Source: Desulfofundulus thermosubterraneus DSM 16057
GTDB taxonomy: Bacteria; Bacillota; Desulfotomaculia; Desulfotomaculales; Desulfovirgulaceae
Direction of reading: 5' to 3'
Length of the DNA: 49,682 bases
Assembly: GCF_900142025.1 (NCBI RefSeq)
Contig: NZ_FQZM01000025.1
Location: forward strand, 1 to 49,682
Shown: positions 31,028 through 38,953 of the stretch, piece after piece
Layout of the letters: the number at the start of each line of letters is the position of its first letter
Position numbering within the stretch: position 1 is the stretch's first letter
The notes under the pieces: model-generated
Told to the model about the DNA's origin: nothing
Database searches by the model: none
What the model saw: only the letters and a program-made list of their open reading frames with translations
Program-made: the position numbers and the translations under genes

Positions 31028-31693
31028 ATGACACCTGAAAGGGAAAAGGACATTCTGGGGAGACTGGCCGAGGGTGTACTCAATTATGATGAGGAAATGG
31101 TGCGCCAGGCGGCCCAGGAGGCACTGGATGAGGGCATGGACGCCAATAAGGCCGTATTCGAAGGACTGGTAGAAGGAATGAAGAAGGCCGGCGACCTGTA
31201 TGAGCAGCAAGAGTACTTTGTCCCCGAGCTTCTCATGTGTGCCGACGCTCTTTACGCCGGTTTGGAAATACTACGCCCCCATATGCAATCGGCAAAAGGA
31301 GACGGTGGGGTAAAAGGCCAGGTGGTCATGGGAGTAGTGCAGGGAGACGTGCACGATATCGGCAAAAACCTGGTGAAGATTATGTTTGAAGCTTCCGGTT
31401 TTGAGGTGCACGACCTGGGCAAAGACGTGCCTTTGGAAAAGTTTGTGGAGGAACAACTGAGAACCGACTCGGAGATTGTAGCTCTCTCGGCCATGATGAC
31501 CACCACCATGGTGGGCATGAAAGATATTATTAAAGCAATTAAGGAGAAGAACCCCAAGGCCAAAATTATGATTGGTGGCGCTCCGGTAACCGATGAGATT
31601 GCCGACCGTTTCGGCGCGGATGGTTATGCCAAAGATGCCAGCAACGCCCTGAAGGAAGCTATAAACATGATCGCTTCTTTGAGAGAGTTGTAG
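31028..31693 (+). CDS. Corrinoid protein (MtaC/MtvC-like) 3
   Basis: A 221-residue methyl carrier with the cap domain (GMDANKAVFEGLVEGMKKAG) and B12 domain QGDVHDIGKNLV (axial His), SAMMTTTMVGM and IGGAPVT. The AAAGGAGAATGGGAA leader ends at ATG 31028. Unlike the two copies at 20-22 kb it heads an operon with activase, MtrH-like and UroD-like methyltransferases, the standard set for an O-demethylase or similar three-component system. Confidence 0.93.
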   Translation: MTPEREKDILGRLAEGVLNYDEEMVRQAAQEALDEGMDANKAVFEGLVEGMKKAGDLYEQQEYFVPELLMCADALYAGLEILRPHMQSAKGDGGVKGQVVMGVVQGDVHDIGKNLVKIMFEASGFEVHDLGKDVPLEKFVEEQLRTDSEIVALSAMMTTTMVGMKDIIKAIKEKNPKAKIMIGGAPVTDEIADRFGADGYAKDASNALKEAINMIASLREL

Positions 31694-31711
31694 AGGGAGG
31701 ATGAAGCAAAA

Positions 31712-33661
31712 GTGCAGCACCAGGTAATCTTTCAGCCTTCAGGCCGCCGGGGAATGGTGGAGCGCGGCATCACCCTGCTGGAAGCGGCCAGGGAGCTGGG
31801 CGTGGACATTGAAAACCTCTGTGGCGGCGCCAAGGTCTGCGGCAAATGCAAGGTAAAAATCGAAGAGGGTTTTTTTGAAAAATTCGGCATCGACTCCAGC
31901 ATGGCTCATCTTTCCCCACTGCAGGAGGAAGAAAGGGATTGCCTTACCGAAGCAGAACTGGCGGACAACTACCGTTTGGCCTGCTGCTGCGAAGTGCTGG
32001 GGGATGTGCTGGTCTTCGTGCCCGAAGAAAGCCGGGGAGCCAAGCAGGTAGTGCTGGAGACGGGCAAGGAAAGAAAGTTCAACCTGAACCCCGCCGTACG
32101 CAAATATTATGTGGAAATGTCACCGGCTACCCTGGAGGACCACCGGGGGGATTTCGAGCGCCTGCGGGAAGCCCTCCACGAGCAGCACGGCCTGCCGCAG
32201 GACCTGGAAATCGACTATTTTGTGTTGCGGGACCTGCCCAATGCGGTCCGGGAAAGCCAGTGGAAGGTCACGGCGACCGTCTGGTGCGACAGGGAAATCA
32301 TCCGGGTGGAACCGGGCTTAAAGGATACCCTGGTCGGCCTGGCGGTGGACATCGGCACCACCACGGTGGCTGCCTATCTCTGCGATTTACGCACCGGCCA
32401 GGTGCTGGTGGTGGACTCCATGATGAACCCCCAGGTGCGTTACGGCGAAGATGTGCTCTCCCGGATTACCTACTCCATGATGAATGAGGACGGCCTGGAG
32501 AAAATGCACCAGGCCATTATCGAGGGGCTGAACACTCTGGCCCAGCGCATGACCGAAAAAATCGGCCTTTTGCCCACCGACATCGTAGACATGACCCTGG
32601 TCTTTAACACCGCCATGCAGCATATCGCTCTCTGTATTGATCCCAAATTCCTCGGTCGTTCTCCTTTTGCTCCGGGGACCAAGCAATCAAGGAACATCAA
32701 GGCCCGCGATCTGGGCGTTAACATCTGCCGCGCCGCCATCATCCATACCCTTCCCGTAGAATCGGGCTTTGTGGGTCCGGACAACGTGGCCGTGCTCATT
32801 GCCGAGGAGCCGTACCGGGAGCCGGAAAAAATCCGGCTAATTATCGACATTGGCACCAATGGTGAAATCGACCTGGGCAACGAAAAGCGCCTGCTCTGCA
32901 CTTCCTGCGCCACCGGCCCGGCCCTGGAAGGGGCCCAGATCAAGTTCGGCATGCGTGCCGCACCGGGAGCCATTGAAAAGATACGCATCAACCCCGAAAC
33001 CCTGGAGGTTTCCTACAAGGTCATCGGACAGGAGCAGTGGTATCCGGAAATCCAAAAGACGGAGGCCAAGGGGATCTGCGGCTCCGGGATTATCGATATG
33101 GTGGCCCAGCTGTTCCGTTCCGGCGTCATCGACCGCAGCGGGCGGTTTAACATGAAGATCAACCACCCCCGGGTCCGCCGCGGTGCCGACGGGAAACCGG
33201 AGTTTGTGGTGGCCTGGGCCGAGGAAACGGCCATCGGCAAGGATATCACCTTCACCCAGGCCGATGTGCGGGCGGTACAGCTGGCCAAAGCGGCCCTGTA
33301 TGTGGGAGCCAAATACTTGATGGAGAAGCTAGGTGTAGATAAGGTGGACAGCGTAACTCTGGCCGGCGCCTTTGGCAGTTACATCGACCGGGAAAGCGCC
33401 ATGGTCATCGGTATGTTCCCGGACTGTGATCTGGAAAACGTGCAGGCCGTGGGCAACGCTGCCGGGGACGGCGCCAAGCTGGCCCTGCTGGACGTGGGCA
33501 AGCGGGAAGAAGCGGCCTGGATTGCCCGGCGGGTGGAATTTGTGGAAACGGCCATTGAGCCGGACTTCCAGACCCGTTTTGCCGCCGCCATGGCGTTACC
33601 GCACTCAACGGATAAGTTCCCGCATATCCAGCACATCCTGGATGCCATTCCCAAACGGTAA
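31712..33661 (+). CDS. RACo-type reductive activator of corrinoid proteins (ASKHA ATPase)
   Basis: A 649-residue protein. The N-terminal 2Fe-2S ferredoxin domain (residues ~1-95) has C-GGAKV-C-GK-C and a fourth Cys in the ACCC stretch. A linker/middle domain follows, and the C-terminal ASKHA ATPase (from ~215, AVDIGTTTVAAYL; IIDIGTNGEI; GAFGSYID). It uses ATP and low-potential electrons to bring inactive Co(II) corrinoid back to Co(I). Start GTG 31712 follows GGGAGG. Its length matches RACo/AcsV-type activases (about 600-650). It serves corrinoid protein 3 and perhaps the copies at 20-22 kb. Confidence 0.92.
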   Translation: MQHQVIFQPSGRRGMVERGITLLEAARELGVDIENLCGGAKVCGKCKVKIEEGFFEKFGIDSSMAHLSPLQEEERDCLTEAELADNYRLACCCEVLGDVLVFVPEESRGAKQVVLETGKERKFNLNPAVRKYYVEMSPATLEDHRGDFERLREALHEQHGLPQDLEIDYFVLRDLPNAVRESQWKVTATVWCDREIIRVEPGLKDTLVGLAVDIGTTTVAAYLCDLRTGQVLVVDSMMNPQVRYGEDVLSRITYSMMNEDGLEKMHQAIIEGLNTLAQRMTEKIGLLPTDIVDMTLVFNTAMQHIALCIDPKFLGRSPFAPGTKQSRNIKARDLGVNICRAAIIHTLPVESGFVGPDNVAVLIAEEPYREPEKIRLIIDIGTNGEIDLGNEKRLLCTSCATGPALEGAQIKFGMRAAPGAIEKIRINPETLEVSYKVIGQEQWYPEIQKTEAKGICGSGIIDMVAQLFRSGVIDRSGRFNMKINHPRVRRGADGKPEFVVAWAEETAIGKDITFTQADVRAVQLAKAALYVGAKYLMEKLGVDKVDSVTLAGAFGSYIDRESAMVIGMFPDCDLENVQAVGNAAGDGAKLALLDVGKREEAAWIARRVEFVETAIEPDFQTRFAAAMALPHSTDKFPHIQHILDAIPKR

Positions 33662-33676
33662 AAGGAGGAGTTTTGC

Positions 33677-34612
33677 ATGTTTAAACTAAGCCGCCCCCAG
33701 CGGGTGTGCCGCATCGGCCGGTGGAACATCGGCGGGCAGCCCGGGGAAAACCCGCCCCTGCTGATTTCCTCCATGTTTCATAACGGCGATAAAATTCTGG
33801 AATCCCGCAAGGAGAGGAAATTTAACCGGGAAAAGGCCACGGAATACGTAAAGCGGCAGGAAGAACTTTCGGCTCAAACGGGCGTACCGGCCCTGGTGGC
33901 CATGGTGGCCACCTCTTTGGACGAGATGAAGACCTACATTGACTTTTTCCTGAGCATCAGCGACCAGCCCTTCGGGATCGACATGTGGGTGGAGAAAACG
34001 CGGCTGGAAGTGGCGGAATACATTGCGCAGTTGGGTATCCAGGACCGGGTGCTGTACAACAGCATCACCCCCTGGGACAAGGACATCCCCGGCCAGGTGG
34101 CCCGCCTGAAGGAACTGGGCATCAAGCACGTGGTGGTCCAGGCCTTCAACCAGGAAGACCAGACCCCCAGGGGGCGGGTAACCGGGCTCAAAAAGATGCT
34201 GGACATCATTGGGGAAGATACCTTTGACACCATCCTGGTGGATACTGCGGTAATGAACCTGCCCTCCACCTCTTTCTCCTGTATTGCCAGTCGGCTGGTT
34301 AAGGAGGAGTTTGGCTGGCCCGCCGGGGTGGCTTCCTCCAACGGCACCTACATGTGGAAGGCGGCCCGGGAAATGTGGGGAAGCGAAGGTTTCAACGCTA
34401 TGAATGCCGCCGGCCAGGCCATTGCCGCCCTGCTCTGGAGCGATCTACTTTTCAGCGGCCCCATCGTTAATATTCCGAAAATTATTCCTGCCGTCACCAC
34501 CGCCAGTCTGATGCTGGCAACCCTGGTTTACGACGAGACGGGTAAATTGCCGTCTAACCAGGATCACCCCCTGTACAAATTCTTTGCAGACTTTGTGAAG
34601 CAACTGCAGTGA
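33677..34612 (+). CDS. MtrH-family methyltransferase (methylcorrinoid:tetrahydrofolate, MeTrII)
   Basis: A 311-residue TIM-barrel methyltransferase of the MtrH/MtgA family. It has GGQPGENPPLLISSMF near the N-terminus, the pterin-binding-like SITPWDKDI and DTAVMNLPSTSFS segments, and ASSNGTYMWKA. In bacterial O-demethylases and glycine-betaine systems such proteins move the methyl group from the corrinoid protein to tetrahydrofolate. AAAGGAGGAG precedes ATG 33677, which follows the activase by 15 nt. Confidence 0.9.
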   Translation: MFKLSRPQRVCRIGRWNIGGQPGENPPLLISSMFHNGDKILESRKERKFNREKATEYVKRQEELSAQTGVPALVAMVATSLDEMKTYIDFFLSISDQPFGIDMWVEKTRLEVAEYIAQLGIQDRVLYNSITPWDKDIPGQVARLKELGIKHVVVQAFNQEDQTPRGRVTGLKKMLDIIGEDTFDTILVDTAVMNLPSTSFSCIASRLVKEEFGWPAGVASSNGTYMWKAAREMWGSEGFNAMNAAGQAIAALLWSDLLFSGPIVNIPKIIPAVTTASLMLATLVYDETGKLPSNQDHPLYKFFADFVKQLQ

Positions 34613-34663
34613 TCAGGTTGTACCGGGTGCCGGTTGTCAAAAGAAAAGGAGGCACAATCGGCT

Positions 34664-35059
34664 ATGCCTAAAATTACTGAAGAAATGAGGAATATAGTTG
34701 AAAAGGAGCAGTGTTTTATTGTAACCGCCGATAAGACGGGGCAGCCTTCCGCTGCCCCCAAAGGCTCCATGCTGGTGCTTGATGAGCAAACACTGGCCTA
34801 CGGGGAACTGGTAGGCAAACAGACCTACCGCAACTTGCTGGAAAACCCTAAGGTGGCGGTGGTGGTTACCGACCGCCAGGCGCTGAAAGGCTACCGGTTC
34901 ATGGGCCGGGCTGAGCTGCTCTCCGAAGGGCCACTTTATGACCGTTTTGCCGAAAAATTTGCTCAAATGGGCCTGCCCAAGCCGAAGGCAGCGGTCAAAA
35001 TTATCGTGGAAGAAATTTATGATCTGTCTGTGCGCAACCCGGGTGAAAAAATTTGTTAA
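34664..35059 (+). CDS. Pyridoxamine 5'-phosphate oxidase-like flavin-binding protein
   Basis: A 131-residue split-barrel protein (ECFIVTADKTGQPSAAPKGSM, then AYGELVGKQTYRNLLENPKVAVVV). The fold binds FMN or related cofactors. It sits between the MtrH-like and UroD-like genes of the methyltransferase operon, so a redox role there is possible. ATG 34664 is chosen with AAGGAGG at 34646-34652; the upstream TTG 34634 has no site. The family is broad, so no substrate is claimed. Confidence 0.82.
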   Translation: MPKITEEMRNIVEKEQCFIVTADKTGQPSAAPKGSMLVLDEQTLAYGELVGKQTYRNLLENPKVAVVVTDRQALKGYRFMGRAELLSEGPLYDRFAEKFAQMGLPKPKAAVKIIVEEIYDLSVRNPGEKIC

Positions 35060-35071
35060 GGAGGTTACCCC

Positions 35072-36124
35072 ATGTCCATGAAACCGCGGGATAGGGTTCT
35101 GGGTCTTTTTGAAGGAAAAGAAGTAGACCGCATGGCCTGCTACAGTGGTATGGGCAACGTGACCACGGCAGGCCTGGAGCAGCTGGGTTACAAGTTTGCC
35201 GAAGTGCACACGGATCCGGTGAAAATGGCCAATTCGGCGGCCACTTCCTACAAGCTGTTTGGTTATGAGTGTGCCGTCGTTCCCTATGATATGTGCGTGG
35301 AAGCAGAGGCCATGGGCTGCGTCATGAACGCCTATGAGGACGTGGCGCACCTGTTGTATCCGACCATCAAGGAGAAGCTGATCCACTCCCCCGACGAAAT
35401 GACCAAGGTAACCATTCCGGACAATATAGCCGGGCGGGGACGTTTCCCCCTGGTGATGGAGGCCATTTCCCTGCTCAAAAAAGACATCGGTGACGAAGTG
35501 GCCATTGGTTCCTGGTTTTTGGGTCCCTTTACCCTGGCCGGCCAGTTGATGGACTTGAACGACCTGTTCAAGCTGGTCTTTAAAAAACCCAATGAAGTGA
35601 ATATTTTACTGGACAGGTTGGCCGACCTGATTATAACCATGGCCGCCAAATACCGGGAGGCCGGGGCGGATTATATCACCATCCGGGAAATGGGCGCCCC
35701 CACCGACGTGCTCAGCCCGCGGAGCTTCCGCCAGGTCATCAAACCGCATCTAGAAAAGATCTTTAAAAACATTCCGTCGCCAAAAATCCTGCACATCTGC
35801 GGGGATACCAACCTGATTATCGGATTGATGAACGAGTGCGGTGCCGACGCCATCAGCGTGGAGACCAAAAACGACCTGGCCAAGAGCCGGGCCACCATCG
35901 GTTCTGAACCGCTGCTTTTCGGCCATGTGGACGGGTACAATGTGCTCTGCAATGGTACGCCGGAAGACGTGGAGAAAGCGGTCCTGGCCAGTATCGAAGG
36001 GGGAGTGGACGCCGTCTGGCCGTCCTGCGACATCTGGCCCACCGCTCCCCTGGAGAACCTGCGCGCCATGGTGGACACCGTCAAAAAATACGGTGCGGAA
36101 AAGTGGGCTCGCAAGAACAGGTAA
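35072..36124 (+). CDS. UroD-family methyltransferase 2 (MtvB/MtaA-like)
   Basis: A 350-residue UroD-fold methyltransferase with a full zinc site: LHICGD (H-x-C) near residue 232 and PSCDIWP near the C-terminus. This contrasts with the Sec enzyme at 22167, which has F-I-C and U. As MeTrI it would demethylate a substrate onto corrinoid protein 3, or act with MtrH-like MeTrII. AAGGAGGTTACC precedes ATG 35072. It ends the operon, followed by a strong hairpin at 36144. Confidence 0.9.
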   Translation: MSMKPRDRVLGLFEGKEVDRMACYSGMGNVTTAGLEQLGYKFAEVHTDPVKMANSAATSYKLFGYECAVVPYDMCVEAEAMGCVMNAYEDVAHLLYPTIKEKLIHSPDEMTKVTIPDNIAGRGRFPLVMEAISLLKKDIGDEVAIGSWFLGPFTLAGQLMDLNDLFKLVFKKPNEVNILLDRLADLIITMAAKYREAGADYITIREMGAPTDVLSPRSFRQVIKPHLEKIFKNIPSPKILHICGDTNLIIGLMNECGADAISVETKNDLAKSRATIGSEPLLFGHVDGYNVLCNGTPEDVEKAVLASIEGGVDAVWPSCDIWPTAPLENLRAMVDTVKKYGAEKWARKNR

Positions 36125-36143
36125 ATGCGCACCTCTTATGCCC

Positions 36144-36177
36144 GGCGGGGGGAAAACACCGGTGTTTTTCCCCCGCC
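36144..36177 (+). terminator. Strong perfect hairpin after UroD methyltransferase 2
   Basis: GGCGGGGGGAAAACACC (36144-36160) and GGTGTTTTTCCCCCGCC (36161-36177) pair over 17 bases with one G·U and essentially no loop. There is no T run behind it, so it may act by blocking 3' exonucleases or as a bidirectional terminator. Confidence 0.6.
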
Positions 36178-36230
36178 CCGCCTTGAAGGGTAGCGTGGGC
36201 TATGGGGGTTGTTAGAACGGGGGTTGCAGG

Positions 36231-36980
36231 ATGGCCATGGAAAGAGCACTTAAACATGCATTTACTTCCTTTGAAATAAGAAAATACCTGCTGGAACTGG
36301 GGGCCACCCTGGTAGGTTTTGGCGATGTAAGCGAGGGCCTGGCCGGGGAATTACGGCACCTGCCGGTAGCCATTTCCCTGGCCATCCGGCATCCCTCCCC
36401 CGGGCGAAACCTCATCCATACCACCCGGGGACCAATTTATTCTAACCGCTACCAGCAGATCGATTTAAAACTGGAACAATTGCAGAAACGCCTGGTCTCC
36501 TTGCTGAAAAGCCACGGGTTTAAATGCCTGGCCATACCTCCCGATTCCCACCGGCATGACACCAGGTTTGTGGCCCGCCTGTACCCCCTCTTTCCCCACA
36601 AGACGGCGGCCACCTGCGCCGGCCTGGGCTGGATCGGCAAGAACGGCCTTCTGGTAAACGAAACCTACGGCCCCCGCTTGAGCTGGGCCACGGTGCTGAC
36701 CAATGCCCCCCTGGAGGTTTCTGCCACTCCTTATGTTTCCGGCCGCTGCGGCAAATGCCGCCGCTGTGTGGAAACCTGCCCTGCGGGAGCCATTGCCGAC
36801 CGGGAGTGGGTGCGGGATGAAGGGCTGGTGCCCCATATCGATGTGGAGGCCTGCCGCCGCCAGTTGGAGCAAAACCGGCAGCAGGTGGGGGAAGATATTT
36901 GCGGCCTCTGTATTCTGGCCTGCCCCCGGGGTCAGGCCAACCTCCAGGAAGCACGGGACCTCCGGTGGGTTTTAAGGTGA
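36231..36980 (+). CDS. QueG-like iron-sulfur protein (two 4Fe-4S clusters)
   Basis: A 249-residue protein with a C-terminal double-cluster ferredoxin, CGKCRRCVETCP (~residues 177-188) and CGLCILACPRG (~224-234), and an N-terminal part similar to the B12-binding region of epoxyqueuosine reductase (TCAGLGWIGKNGLLVNETYGPRLSW). It is shorter than QueG (about 370 in many species), so a QueG-like B12-dependent reductase or corrinoid-activating partner is more likely than true QueG. It is transcribed with the methyltransferase region, ~100 nt after its terminator hairpin. Confidence 0.85.
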   Translation: MAMERALKHAFTSFEIRKYLLELGATLVGFGDVSEGLAGELRHLPVAISLAIRHPSPGRNLIHTTRGPIYSNRYQQIDLKLEQLQKRLVSLLKSHGFKCLAIPPDSHRHDTRFVARLYPLFPHKTAATCAGLGWIGKNGLLVNETYGPRLSWATVLTNAPLEVSATPYVSGRCGKCRRCVETCPAGAIADREWVRDEGLVPHIDVEACRRQLEQNRQQVGEDICGLCILACPRGQANLQEARDLRWVLR

Positions 36981-37193
36981 AAACACATAATTTATCTCCT
37001 GCGGTAAGCGGATACTGGTTTTAGGGATTACCCAGGAATTAATTAGTTTTTTAAATTAGTTTTTTATAAGACCCCCATGCCGCTTTTAGCGGCACCAGTG
37101 GATAATGAATTAATTAAAAATAATTAAAAAAATAAAATTAATAATCAAAAAATTATGAAAGTCATTGAAATTTTTGAAAGGAAAGGATTAGAA

Positions 37194-38084
37194 GTGAAAA
37201 TCAGGATAGTAAGCGGCTTTTTGGGGTCTGGGAAAACCACCTGTATTTGTAACATGCTGGAGAAGAGGGAAGGTATCACCGGCGTGCTGGTAAATGAGTT
37301 CGGTGATATCGGCATTGATGCTGAACTGATCCAGCGGGGAGATGCGGTGGATATGGTTGAGCTCCCCAGTGGCTGTATTTGTTGCACTCTGAGAAATGAT
37401 CTCGTACAGGCGGTAGAGGAAATAAAAACCAGGGTCAACCCGGAGCGTCTGATTATTGAACCATCAGGCCTGGCGGTACCTTCGGGTATCCTGGAGGCTC
37501 TGGAACCAGTAAAGGAAAAATTGGGTTTGGAGATTGAAGCGATCATCGGTATCATAGATGCCGACGGTTTTTTGCCCAACCTTGAGTCCGGCCTATTTGG
37601 TGATTTCTATACCGACCAGTTGGCCAATTCCGATATTATTCTGATCAACAAGGTCGATTTGGTTTCGCCGGAAATGCTCCAGAAGGTAGAGGAAGAAATT
37701 CGCAAGTATAACCAGTCGGCGATCATCCTCCATACTGTAAACTGCCGGGCCGAAATCCCGGCACTGGAAAAACATGAAGGAATTGATTATCTACATTTAC
37801 ACTTTGATCATGAATTTGACTCCCTCGCCATTACTCCGGGAGGCATTTTCCGGCGGGATGGCATTGAACAGGTCCTGCGAGACGCAAAAGAAGAGAAATT
37901 TGGTCATATCTATCGTGCTAAAGGAATTTTTCAAACCGGGGAGGGTTACTACAACTTTGACCTGGTCCACGGCCAGATCAATTTTAAGAAACTAAAGGGT
38001 GGGAGTGGCAATAAGTTTATTTTTATCGGCAAAGGTTTTGATAAAAAGGCGGTTGAGGAAAGCCTGGCCCGGGCCAGGACATAA
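37194..38084 (+). CDS. G3E (CobW-like) GTPase 3
   Basis: A 296-residue GTPase, the most canonical of the three: Walker A GFLGSGKTT (residues 8-16), NEFGDIGID, GCICC (full CxCC metal motif), EPSG and NKVD. ATG 37155 is in frame upstream, but GTG 37194 has AAAGGA 6 nt away and gives the typical start MKIRIVSGFLG. The ~200-nt upstream stretch is very AT-rich and holds a small TGCCGC/GCGGCA hairpin near 37078. It is followed by the MoxR/VWA pair, so it may belong to a metallochaperone operon. Confidence 0.88.
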   Translation: MKIRIVSGFLGSGKTTCICNMLEKREGITGVLVNEFGDIGIDAELIQRGDAVDMVELPSGCICCTLRNDLVQAVEEIKTRVNPERLIIEPSGLAVPSGILEALEPVKEKLGLEIEAIIGIIDADGFLPNLESGLFGDFYTDQLANSDIILINKVDLVSPEMLQKVEEEIRKYNQSAIILHTVNCRAEIPALEKHEGIDYLHLHFDHEFDSLAITPGGIFRRDGIEQVLRDAKEEKFGHIYRAKGIFQTGEGYYNFDLVHGQINFKKLKGGSGNKFIFIGKGFDKKAVEESLARART

Positions 38085-38111
38085 AACCCGGGGAAGGAGA
38101 GATTACCCGGC

Positions 38112-38936
38112 ATGGGCGCCGTTGTAGAATGGAAAATCGGGGACGTTTGGACTCAAAAGGAACCCTTTTATCTCCCGGTGGGAGAGGAAATACAGTTATT
38201 TGAAGCCGCGGCGGCGGGGCGGCTGCCGGTGATGCTCAAGGGACCCACGGGATGCGGGAAGACCAGGTTTCTGGAATATATGGCCTACCGGTTACGCCGT
38301 CCCCTGGTTACCGTGGCATGTCACGAAGATTTAACCACTGCCGACCTGGTGGGGCGATATCTTTTAAAGGGTGAAGAAACAGTTTGGGTCGACGGACCGC
38401 TTACCACGGCTGTAAAACGCGGTGCCATCTGTTACCTGGACGAGGTGGTGGAAGCCCGCAAGGATACCATCGTGGTCATTCACCCCCTCACTGACGACCG
38501 GCGCTTTCTTCCACTGGAAAAAAAGGGGGAAGTAATTAAGGCGCCGGACACCTTTATGCTTGTAATTTCATATAATCCGGGTTACCAGACAATTTTAAAG
38601 GACCTCAAACAGAGCACCAAGCAAAGGTTTGTGGCGCTGGAATTTGATTTTCCACCGGCCGATTACGAGACAGAAATCGTGCGCAGGGAGGCGGGAATAA
38701 ACTCCGATGTGGCCGCCAAGCTGGTTAAAGTGGCGGGGAAGATGCGCACACTTAAAAACCGGGGTCTGGAAGAAGGAGTAAGCACCCGCCTGGTGATTTA
38801 TGCCGCCACCCTGGTTAAACATGGTATTGAGATGCTAGAAGCAATAAAAACAGCCATGATTAAACCTATTACCGACGATCAGGTAATTCAAAAGAGTCTG
38901 GAGGAGATTGCCGCCACCCTGCTGGCGGAGGGCTAG
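38112..38936 (+). CDS. MoxR/CbbQ-type AAA+ ATPase
   Basis: A 274-residue AAA+ protein of the CbbQ/NirQ/NorQ branch: Walker [10 protein letters not shown] (residues ~42-50), [16 protein letters not shown], Walker [12 protein letters not shown], and sensor VISYNPGYQ. These ATPases remodel or insert metals into partner enzymes together with a VWA protein such as the next gene. The surrounding genes suggest the target is a corrinoid or iron-sulfur enzyme rather than Rubisco or NO reductase. ATG 38112 lies 27 nt after the GTPase. Confidence 0.9.
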   Translation: MGAVVEWKIGDVWTQKEPFYLPVGEEIQLFEAAAAGRLPVMLKGPTGCGKTRFLEYMAYRLRRPLVTVACHEDLTTADLVGRYLLKGEETVWVDGPLTTAVKRGAICYLDEVVEARKDTIVVIHPLTDDRRFLPLEKKGEVIKAPDTFMLVISYNPGYQTILKDLKQSTKQRFVALEFDFPPADYETEIVRREAGINSDVAAKLVKVAGKMRTLKNRGLEEGVSTRLVIYAATLVKHGIEMLEAIKTAMIKPITDDQVIQKSLEEIAATLLAEG

Positions 38937-38953
38937 ACCGGAGGATTGAGGTA

